Shown here in pieces: positions 44,645 to 52,700 of a stretch of DNA of 54,018 nucleotides (within the stretch, counting starts at the first letter, position 1; each line of letters starts with the position of its first letter). The position numbers and the translations under genes were made by a program. Source of the stretch: Achromobacter sp. Bel (GTDB taxonomy: Bacteria > Pseudomonadota > Gammaproteobacteria > Burkholderiales > Burkholderiaceae_B); contig NZ_JABBJN010000039.1 of NCBI RefSeq assembly GCF_012928505.1, positions 1 through 54,018 on the forward strand, written 5' to 3'. Under the pieces are notes generated by a model. That model did not search any database. It was not told the origin of the DNA and saw nothing but the letters and a program-made list of their open reading frames with translations.

Positions 44645-45013
44645 ATGGCTGCATCGCATCGCCGGCCCCTGGCCACCTTCCTGATCATCGCCGCCTGCGC
44701 GGGCGCGTCCGCGCACGCAGCCAACGATTGCGTGGCCCGGATCGACGCCGGGCTGGCCAGCGTCAAGCGGACGCAGGACATCCAGCGCACGCGCGAGGCG
44801 TCCAACGACCTGCAGTTGAATCGCGACCTGTGCCAGGGCCGCCTGGACTTGCTGGATGCGCGATTTGCGCTCAGCGACGATTTCGAGGCGTGTCGCCGCG
44901 ACGGCGCGGCCTTCTCGGATCAGGTCGTCAAGACGCTGACCCGGGCGTCGGACGACCTTGCCGACATGAAGGCCGCCTGGATCCGGACCTGCGGGCCGCA
45001 GATGAAAGACTGA
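44645..45013 (+). CDS. Small secreted hypothetical protein
   Basis: This 122-residue protein has a Sec signal peptide (MAASHRRPLATFLIIAACAG, cleavage near ASAHA). The mature part is helical and charged, with four cysteines (DCVARID, DLCQGRL, EACRRDG and RTCGPQ) that could form two disulfides. I recognise no family. The ATG at 44645 starts directly before the signal peptide and is preferred over the longer frame. The stop directly abuts the stop of the convergent aminotransferase gene (TGATCA). Confidence 0.65.
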   Translation: MAASHRRPLATFLIIAACAGASAHAANDCVARIDAGLASVKRTQDIQRTREASNDLQLNRDLCQGRLDLLDARFALSDDFEACRRDGAAFSDQVVKTLTRASDDLADMKAAWIRTCGPQMKD

Positions 45014-46501
45014 TCAGGCCGCGGCGGCCAGTTCGGCGCTTTTCGGGTAGAAGATGGCACGGCTGGGATCAAAACCGTAGCGGTCTTCGAAATCGGCGGC
45101 ATCGGTGGACAGCGCAAGCACCGACTCCAGGATGAAATCGGCTTTGGCGTCCGGCAGCAGCGCGCTGAAATTCAATCTGACAAAACCGGGTTTTTCGATT
45201 TCACGGCCGTCCAGGATAGCCTGGCGCATTTGCTGCGAATCGGCCTCGCCGATCTCGAGCAGGCGATGCACATAAGGCCCGGCGCACGCGCAGCCGCCGC
45301 GGGCCTGGATGCCGAACCGGTCGCTCAGCATGCGGGTGACCAATTGCTGGTGTACGAAACCGCCCTTGCCGTTGCGCACGCGGAAAGAGAAGATCGGCAG
45401 GCGGTTGGCCGTCAGGGACCCCAACAACTCCAATTGCTGTGCGTCTTTCCAGGCGCCAAGCGCCCGCTGCACGAAGTGCGCGTTGCGTTGCCGCATGAAG
45501 TCGGCGCCCAAGGCTTCCTTCACCAGCAGGACCAGCGCGGCGCGGATGTCGCCCACGACGTTGGGGGTGCCCGCTTCTTCGCGGGATTCCAGGCTGCCGC
45601 TGTAATCGTGGCCGGCCGGCGACACGAATTTAACGGTGCCGCCGCCCGGCCACGTGGGCGTCGTTTCGGTCACGGCGTCGCGCCGCACGATCAGCACGCC
45701 AGAGGCGCCGGGGCCGCCGATGAACTTGTGCGGCGAGAACACGATGGCGTCGATCTGCGCATCCTCGGCCGGCGACATCTGGACGGACAGGTATGGCGCG
45801 CCGCCGGCGTAGTCCCACAGCATTTTGGCGCCCGACCGCTTGACCAGCCGCGTGATGGCGGGGACGTCCGCGACGATGCCGGTCACGTTCGAGGCCGCCG
45901 ACAGCGCGCAGACGACGAGCGTGCCATCCGGCGCCTGCAATGCCGCGGCCAAGCCAGCCTGGTCCGGTCCGCCTTCGGGGCTTTCACCCACTTCGATGAG
46001 CTCGGCGCCGCATTCGCGCCAGGGCAGGATGTTCGAGTGGTGTTCGTACGGGCCGATGATGACGCGGACCTTGCGGCCCGCGGCGATGGCCGCGTGCACG
46101 CCGAGCAGGTGGACCAGCCGGTTGATGCCGGCCGTGGCGCCCGACCCGGCGAAAATCACTGCATGTTCTTCGCCGGCGCCGCAGCACCGGCCGACGGTGG
46201 CGCGCGCCTCGCGGCGCAAACGCGTAATGAACCCGCCGCAATACGACGCCTCGGTGTGCGAGTTGGCGTAGTACGGAAGCACTTGCTCAAGGATGAAACG
46301 CTCCACCTGCATCAAGGCGCGGCCGGACGCGACGTAGTCGGCGTAGACCAGCGGCTTCGTGCCGAACGGGCCGTCGACGACGGCGTCCTTGCCGATGAGC
46401 CCTTCCGCAAGCGCTGCGGCGACGTCGCCGGTCTTCAGGCTGTCCTGGAATTGCTGCAAGGGGCTGGGCGGGGCGGAGGGGGTCGCGAGGGGCGTATTCA
46501 T
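45014..46501 (-). CDS. Class V aminotransferase / cysteine desulfurase-like PLP enzyme
   Basis: This 495-residue PLP enzyme has the class V pattern. VYADYVASGRALMQVERFI comes near the N-terminus, followed by GSGATAGINRLVHLLG and PYEHHSNILPWRECGAEL. The PLP lysine is in FSPHKFIGGPGASGVL, and RGGCACAGPY is a cysteine loop like those of group II cysteine desulfurases. It is about 80 residues longer than SufS and its exact reaction is unknown. It is divergent from an Lrp/AsnC regulator with an AT-rich 109-bp intergenic region, so it is the likely target of that regulator. Confidence 0.88.
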   Translation of the reverse strand: MNTPLATPSAPPSPLQQFQDSLKTGDVAAALAEGLIGKDAVVDGPFGTKPLVYADYVASGRALMQVERFILEQVLPYYANSHTEASYCGGFITRLRREARATVGRCCGAGEEHAVIFAGSGATAGINRLVHLLGVHAAIAAGRKVRVIIGPYEHHSNILPWRECGAELIEVGESPEGGPDQAGLAAALQAPDGTLVVCALSAASNVTGIVADVPAITRLVKRSGAKMLWDYAGGAPYLSVQMSPAEDAQIDAIVFSPHKFIGGPGASGVLIVRRDAVTETTPTWPGGGTVKFVSPAGHDYSGSLESREEAGTPNVVGDIRAALVLLVKEALGADFMRQRNAHFVQRALGAWKDAQQLELLGSLTANRLPIFSFRVRNGKGGFVHQQLVTRMLSDRFGIQARGGCACAGPYVHRLLEIGEADSQQMRQAILDGREIEKPGFVRLNFSALLPDAKADFILESVLALSTDAADFEDRYGFDPSRAIFYPKSAELAAAA

Positions 46502-46610
46502 GGTGGTGCGGGTTCCGATAGATTCCGAAATATCATACGATGGAAGCCATGATGAAACATCACCGATATTTTGCGTAAAATCTTCAAAAACAGATCAAAT
46601 AATCGAATAA
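46502..46610. promoter_or_regulatory. AT-rich divergent promoter region (Lrp/AsnC target)
   Basis: This 109-bp spacer between the class V aminotransferase and Lrp/AsnC genes is markedly AT-rich for this genome. It carries A/T-tract motifs such as GATATTTTGCG, AATCTTCAAAAA and CAAATAATCGAATAA. Lrp-type regulators favour such DNA. Individual sites could not be delimited. Confidence 0.5.
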
Positions 46611-47084
46611 ATGGAAAAAATAGATAAGCTTGATCTTAGTATCATCAGCTGCCTGCAAAAAGACGGCGCGCTGTCCCAGCGCGAGCTGGCGGATCGGGTG
46701 GGTTTGTCGCAGAACGCCTGCTGGCGCCGGCTGCAGCGCCTGAATGCCTGCGGCATCATCCGCGGCACGCGCGCCGAGGTCAGCCTGGTGGCGCTGGGGC
46801 TGGACTTGACGGTGTTCGTCATGATCCGGACCAGCCACCACGCCAAGGCCTGGGCCGACGGGTTCCGCCAGCACGTCGAACGCCTGCCCGAGGTGACTGA
46901 GTTCTATCGCATCGGCGGGGACTGGGATTACCTGATCAAGGTGGTCTGCCGCGGCATGGCGGGCTATGACGGGTTCTACCAGAAGCTAATCACGGATTTC
47001 GAGTTGTCGACGGTAACCGGGTTCTTCGCCATGGAAGCCATCATCGAGAACCGGCCGCCCGACCTCAGGATGCTGGAGGGCTGA
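46611..47084 (+). CDS. Lrp/AsnC-family transcriptional regulator
   Basis: This 157-residue regulator has an N-terminal HTH (KLDLSIISCLQKDGALSQRE, GLSQNACWRRLQRLNACGII) and a C-terminal RAM/Lrp ligand domain (VFVMIRTSHH, EFYRIGGDWDYLIKVVC, FELSTVTGFFAME). The N-terminus is AT-rich, as is the adjoining promoter region. Members sense amino acids. It is divergent from the class V aminotransferase gene and likely controls it, giving an amino-acid-responsive unit. Confidence 0.92.
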   Translation: MEKIDKLDLSIISCLQKDGALSQRELADRVGLSQNACWRRLQRLNACGIIRGTRAEVSLVALGLDLTVFVMIRTSHHAKAWADGFRQHVERLPEVTEFYRIGGDWDYLIKVVCRGMAGYDGFYQKLITDFELSTVTGFFAMEAIIENRPPDLRMLEG

Positions 47085-47136
47085 CGCCCTCCCCCGAATC
47101 GTGGCCTGCCTGCGTCGGATCGCAAGCCGGGCCATA

Positions 47137-47216
47137 ATGGGAACTTTCCTGAGCCACGCGGCTCGAACGTTTCATTCGTCCCCACCGCGGAGCCCCGACC
47201 GGCCATGATTCTTTAA
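47137..47216 (+). promoter_or_regulatory. Leader with two short overlapping uORFs upstream of ABC-F gene
   Basis: A 23-codon frame (47137-47208, starting MGTFLSHAARTFHSS) ends in TGA overlapping the ATG of a 3-codon frame (47205-47216, Met-Ile-Leu-stop). A pyrimidine-rich tract (CCCTCCTCCTGATCCTCCTT) follows and could mask a Shine-Dalgarno sequence. ABC-F resistance genes in other bacteria often use leader-ORF attenuation. This is suggestive, not proven. Confidence 0.35.
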
Positions 47217-47283
47217 GCCCTCCTCCTGATCCTCCTTGCCGCAACACGCGGAAAAGGCGTCTCACCGACCCGGAGAGCTTTCC

Positions 47284-48951
47284 ATGGCCCAGTCATCGTT
47301 CGCGCCGTCTCAGGCGCATTCTCAGCCGCCCGCGGCTACCTCTTTCATCAACCTGCACCACGTCAGCTACGCGCTGCCCGATGGCCGCGTCCTGCTGGAC
47401 GCCGTCAGCCATGACTTTGGCGTGGCGCGCCACGGGTTGATCGGCCGCAACGGCGCAGGCAAGTCCATGCTGCTGCGCATATTGCAAGGCAGCCTCTCCC
47501 CGCAGTCTGGCCGTGTCGCGCGCCACGGGCGTACTGCCTACGTGGCGCAGACCCATACCCATGAACCCGGCGCCACGTTGGCCGAGGTGGCTGGCATAGG
47601 CGACATTCTGCTCGCCTTGTCCAACATCGAAGCCGGAAGCACCAACCAGACGGACTTCGATTTGGCCGACGGTCATTGGCGGATTCAGGACGACTGGGCC
47701 CGAATGCTTGACGACGCGGGCTTGCCGGCTTGGGCGCCAGACCATCCCGCCCGCGCCGCAAGCGGCGGCGAACTGACCCGCGTCGCGCTTGCAGGCGCCC
47801 TGCTGCAAGCCGCCGACGGTCTGCTGTTGGACGAACCCAGCAACCATTTGGATGCGCGGGCACGCGGCTGGCTCATGGAAAAAATCAGCGCGTGGCGCGG
47901 CGGCCTGATTGTCGTCAGCCACGACCGCACCTTGTTGAACGCCATGCAACACATCGTCGAATTGGACCGCGGCACACTAGGCGGTCACGCCGGCAATTAC
48001 AGCGCCTATCGCACCCAACGCGACTTGCAAGCCGCCGCCGCAGACGCGGCGCTGGCGCATGCCCGCAACGAACGCGCAGCCGGCCTGCGCGCGCTAAGGC
48101 AGCAACACGACGCCCAACAGCAACGCAGCGCGCGTAACGCCCGCCAAGCACGCGCCTCCAACCAGGCGCCCATCCTGCTGGGCATGAAGAAGGCGAACGC
48201 CGAAGGCCACGCTGGCCGCGAACGCCTGCGCCGTCTGCAGACGGCGGCGACGCTTGATGAAGCCGTAAAACACGCCGCCGCGCGCGTGCTGGCGACACCA
48301 GGCGTGGCATTGGCGCTGCCAGAAACCGTCGTCCCCGGCGGGCGGCGGGTCCTGCACCTGGAAAGCGCCGTGCCTCCTCACCCTACAAAGGCGCAGGCAT
48401 TGACGCTTAGCCTGAGTGGCCCATTTCGCTTGGCGGTCCACGGACCGAATGGGTGCGGCAAAAGCACCCTGTTGTCGATGCTGGCTGGCGAACTTCACGC
48501 TATCCAGGGCACGTGTGACGTACGTGTACCCACTGCAATGCTGGATCAACGCGCTGCGGATTTACCGTTGGATCAGTCTCTGTTGGCGACACTGCAAGCG
48601 CTGGGCGCGTCCCTGCCTGAAGGCGAACTACGCAGCCGCCTGGCCTTGCTGGGGCTGGGCCCTGCCTTAATCGATGCGCCTGCGGAAACATTGAGCGGTG
48701 GCGAACGCGTCAAAGCCACCCTGGCTTGCGCATTGTGGCGCAAGCACCCCGCGCAATTGCTGCTGCTGGATGAACCCACAAACCATCTGGATATCACTTC
48801 GGCGGAGGCGCTGGAGGATGCGCTAAGCGCGTATCCCGGTGCGATGGTCGTGGTGTCGCACGATACGATGTTCTTAGAAGCGATTGCACCAACACACCGC
48901 TTGCTTTGGAATGACGACGCCGGGTGGGAATTGCAGGCGTGCGCAATGTAG
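47284..48951 (+). CDS. ABC-F family ATPase (ribosome-associated or antibiotic-resistance type)
   Basis: This 555-residue protein has two ABC ATPase domains and no membrane segment. Domain 1 has Walker A GRNGAGKSMLLR, signature ASGGELTRVAL and Walker B LLLDEPSNHLD. Domain 2 has Walker A GPNGCGKSTLLS, signature LSGGERVKATL and Walker B LLLDEPTNHLD. A basic, Ala/Arg/Gln-rich linker (about residues 260-335) corresponds to the P-site tRNA-interaction motif. This is an ABC-F protein, which binds the ribosome E site. The start at 47284 has GGAGAG upstream. No specific drug can be predicted. Confidence 0.93.
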   Translation: MAQSSFAPSQAHSQPPAATSFINLHHVSYALPDGRVLLDAVSHDFGVARHGLIGRNGAGKSMLLRILQGSLSPQSGRVARHGRTAYVAQTHTHEPGATLAEVAGIGDILLALSNIEAGSTNQTDFDLADGHWRIQDDWARMLDDAGLPAWAPDHPARAASGGELTRVALAGALLQAADGLLLDEPSNHLDARARGWLMEKISAWRGGLIVVSHDRTLLNAMQHIVELDRGTLGGHAGNYSAYRTQRDLQAAAADAALAHARNERAAGLRALRQQHDAQQQRSARNARQARASNQAPILLGMKKANAEGHAGRERLRRLQTAATLDEAVKHAAARVLATPGVALALPETVVPGGRRVLHLESAVPPHPTKAQALTLSLSGPFRLAVHGPNGCGKSTLLSMLAGELHAIQGTCDVRVPTAMLDQRAADLPLDQSLLATLQALGASLPEGELRSRLALLGLGPALIDAPAETLSGGERVKATLACALWRKHPAQLLLLDEPTNHLDITSAEALEDALSAYPGAMVVVSHDTMFLEAIAPTHRLLWNDDAGWELQACAM

Positions 48952-49258
48952 TTGCAGCGGTCCGAGGCTTGCTCAAACGCGTCAGGAATTCCCCCCACGG
49001 GACGCGGCGTCCTGTCTATTTTGAAGTTCTTGCACATTTCGAATTTCTTGACGGCGACGGGTTTGGAGCTTACCTCCCCATGATCAGCTCCCGAAAATAA
49101 GGTGTCAGGCTGCATTTTCCGGAGATGGCCAAAATGAAAATGCAGTCTGACACTTTAGTTTTCCATTTTAGAGAATCAATCAGAGTTAATTTTATTGTGA
49201 GCAGAATTTCCTTCTGTTAGCGCCCCTCTCTGCGTTAGCAAGGGCACCTACGCCTTTT
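48952..49258. other. Intergenic region with REP-like repeat
   Basis: This 307-bp stretch lies between the convergent ABC-F and immunity genes. It includes an 18-bp imperfect inverted repeat (listed separately). The right part (49154-49258) is AT-rich, like the neighbouring immunity gene, suggesting one horizontally acquired segment. No confident coding frame or terminator is seen. Confidence 0.5.
49102..49153. repeat. Imperfect inverted repeat, REP/IS-end-like
   Basis: The left arm GTGTCAGGCTGCATTTTC (49102-49119) and right arm GAAAATGCAGTCTGACAC (49136-49153) match at 17 of 18 positions around a 16-nt loop. The terminal GTGTCAG/CTGACAC resembles REP-type elements or the ends of small IS elements. 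It sits beside the AT-rich toxin-immunity cassette. No transposase is seen nearby. Confidence 0.6.
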
Positions 49259-49720
49259 TCACTTAAAATTATAACAACGGAGTTTTTCAATCACATCCAA
49301 TACAGTGCCCACCTTCAAATATAGCTCCTTTACACTCTCATCACCCACTTTCCAAACAAGCCTATCCCCAACACTGGTCTTCAGAAAATAGAGAAAGCAC
49401 GCCCTATCACTCATTGCAGTGGCTGTCAGGTCAAATAAGCCGTCTAACAATTCAGGACCATCACCCCAAAAATACTCGTTCGCAACTTTGTAAAGCTCTG
49501 AGCAATCGATCTGCGTATCATTAACACGCAGCTCATCGATAGGGGTATTAGAGTAGAAAGAAATTATTGTTCTCAACTCAAAGACATCTACTGCACTAAA
49601 AATCCTTTCCCCATCGACATATAAGGAAAAAACCCCATTCTTCCAAGAGTCATGAGGTAAATTCCAATTATCAACAACATCAAACTGGAGCGAGAAATAG
49701 AATGGATCACCTACTATCAT
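49259..49720 (-). CDS. CdiI-type immunity protein (Imm42-like)
   Basis: This 153-residue protein starts at the ATG at 49720, which overlaps the upstream toxin stop by 4 bp (ATGA); the 30 residues before it are shadow of the toxin gene. It begins MIVGDPFYFSLQFDVVDNWN, with a central YVDGERIFSAVDVFELR. This pattern is reminiscent of the Imm42 immunity family, to the best of my recall. Codon use is clearly more AT-rich than the surrounding genome. It is expected to bind and neutralise the C-terminal toxin of the gene immediately upstream. It is a typical cytoplasmic CDI immunity product. Confidence 0.7.
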   Translation of the reverse strand: MIVGDPFYFSLQFDVVDNWNLPHDSWKNGVFSLYVDGERIFSAVDVFELRTIISFYSNTPIDELRVNDTQIDCSELYKVANEYFWGDGPELLDGLFDLTATAMSDRACFLYFLKTSVGDRLVWKVGDESVKELYLKVGTVLDVIEKLRCYNFK

Positions 49721-52700
49721 TTTATTTTTACCCCTAACTGTTTTTGCACATCGCTTGGTATCTGGCTGCCAACCAGAGGGTTTCTTGTATCGCCACTGCT
49801 TCCATTCCAATGAAACTCCCCATTAGTACCCTCGAAACGATGCACATCACCTTTACGATCAACTGCAAACCTAACTTCTTTGTTTGGATATTGTTTTGAA
49901 CTAGCAATCGATTGTTCAAAAATCCCCAAGGAGTTCTGAGGCTCAATCCCAGCGTTTGGTCTATTTCCAGGCTGACCGAGAGTATGCTTAGGATTAGACT
50001 TAAATACTAACCCATTCGAGGCAACTGTCGCATCTTGGGTAGGCAACGAAGAGCCTTTGGGACCCTTAGTTGTTCCCATCACCGCACTCGCAGCCGCTAC
50101 AAGCCCTATCGCCGTCTCGGAACTTATCCCATATCTCTTCTGAAGATCAGCGGCGATTTCAGTATGCAGAACCATACTGACCGCGTCAGCGTTGTGCAGG
50201 AAGTATATGGCAACATCATTCCGAAGGCCGGCAGGAAGGTCCATGCCGCTTAACTTATCTAGTTCCTCCCGATACTCTGTTACTTGCTCGACAAAATCAC
50301 CATAGCGTTCCCGACAGGCGTTCGCGTCAGCCGCGCACACCGCGATCATGGTTTCTTGGGTTTCGATGCTTAGCTTTCGGAAGTTCTCCTGTACTTCATC
50401 GCAATTGCCAAACGCTTCGCAAGTGGAGGCCTCTGCTCCGAATCGCTTCAGGTCGGACAAAGTCAGGGCGTTATTTGTCAACTCCGTGATCGCCGCAAGA
50501 GTGCTAGTAGTGGTATCCATCGAAGTTGCGTCGGATATGCCGGCCACAATACTGGCGATCAAATTGCCTCGCGCTTCACGTTCTTCCGCGGACAACTCAT
50601 CTCCCGCAGCCATGCCTATCAGCTTAGCGATCACGGAACTCGCTGCAGCCCCCAATGCACCGGAGGAACAATTGCCGCTGCTAGCCGCAGCCCCTGCACA
50701 TCCCACGATCCCGTGCAGAAGCGCACGCGCCGCCTCCGAATCTGGTCTCCCCCCCATGGAATCAGCGAGTTTCTTAACTTGCGATGCGCCTAGACCCTGG
50801 AGATAATTCACTGCGGCTGCTTGCACGAAGGCACCAGTGCCACCTGTCACATTGCCGGCCGCACCTGCTGATATCGCGCCGACAACACGGCGGTAAGACC
50901 CAGACGGCCCCCACTCACTATCCAGCTTCTCCGCAGTTGCGGCGGCTTGATCGCGCTCAGTTTGGGACAGTGTTTTGTCCTTTGCCCGCGTCTTTAGAGC
51001 GTCGATTTCCTTCGCCCGATTCGTCAAAAACTGTCCCATCTGCCGACTGGCTTCTGACGCAATCTCAAACCCCGCCTCGATCTTCTCCTTGTCAAAGATC
51101 GGTTTCAGCGCATTCAACGTGTCCGATGTGTCCCGGTTCAACGACGCGATCGTCTCCGCTGCTGTCTTGCCGGTCAGGGCAAGTTGGCCAGCGTCATCAC
51201 GAATGACTACGCTGCCGCCGCTGACCGCGCTGTATGTCGTCGAGTTGGCATTCCCAGACGCCGCAACGACCACGGGCATACCGGCGGACATTCCATTGCT
51301 GCTTGTCGGCAAACTCGTACCAGGCACTTTGTCCGCACCGCCTGCCGCCTGGCCTTTCGAATTCGTACCGACGTCGCTCTTCTTCTTCTCCCCTCCCCCA
51401 CTGCCGCCCCAGCTGTATCCGCCGCTCAACGCCACCTGATCGGCCTTGTAGCGCGCGGTGTTCTGCAAGTCATTGACGGTGAGTGTGTCGGTGGACAGCT
51501 GATTCAGACCGTCTGCCACAGCTTGTTCACTGCTCGATACGACGCCCCCCATCAACGTGGTGTTCTGGCCAACGTTCACCAGAAAGCCGCCGTCGCCCGC
51601 CTTCAGCCCCGCTTGCTGTGTGGCGGACTGGAAATTGCTGTCCATCCTGCCTTGCGAGACATTGCCCGAGACGGAGCTTTTGCAGTAGCCGTATAGGCAA
51701 ATGTTGGCCTGGATGCCGGCGCTCTTCTGCTTGGCATCGTAGGTGCTGATGTCTTGCAGCGTCTCGATTCGAAGATTTTTTCCGACCGAGGCGATGATCT
51801 GATCAGCGCTTGCTATCGCGCCGATCAGCGAAGTGTCGCTACCCGATTGCAGCGCCAGCACGTTGCCTGCAACCACATCGGTATAAGTCCAATTGATGTC
51901 TTTGCCATCCGCGCGCCCTCTACCGCCACCAGCGCTGACGTTCAGCATCACGCCAATACCGTCTTCGCTATTTGCTGAGACGCCAATGCCGACGCTACCG
52001 CTATAGCTCTTGTTCTTCGTATGCTGCTCAAAGGTGTTTTGGGCGGCCTCCAGCAGGATGTCGCCATCCGCTTTGATGATGGCATTGTTTCCCGCCGACA
52101 GGCGCGAACCGGTGACGGTGACATCGGACGCAGCACCAGCGCCCGCAGCGACGATGGTCAGGTCTTTACCTGCCGCCACGGTGGATCCCAAAACGGAAGA
52201 CGACGCGCGATCCGTCGTGCTTTGGCTCTTGCTGACACCAAAGTTGATACTGACGCTTACGCCGCCAGCGCTCTTAGGATCGGCCGCGACAGCATCATAG
52301 GCATTGACCGCAGCTAGGCCGGTGGTCGCCAAAGCCAGGCCTTGCATTACCTTGTTATCGGTCCTCCCGGCGGCATCCCCCATTCTTCCCGCGGTCTGCA
52401 TCGCGTCGACCAAGGGCGCGTTGGCATTAACACTCAACCCCGTCTGCTTGATCTCGTGGAATTCCTTCTGTTGCGTGGTGTCCAGCGCCGCGCCGATGTT
52501 GACTTCCTTGCCGATCAGCGTGATGTCGCCTTGCCGCGCAATGACGTTGCTGCCCATGACATTGAGGGCGCCGCCGGCGTTGATCAGCACATCGCCTTCG
52601 ACGCTGCCGACGGTGCTGGCGTTGTGGAAGACCTTCTTGCTATCCAGCGAATCCGTCTGTTGGCTGGTGCCGTAGCTGAAGCCGCCCATCGCTCCAAAGC

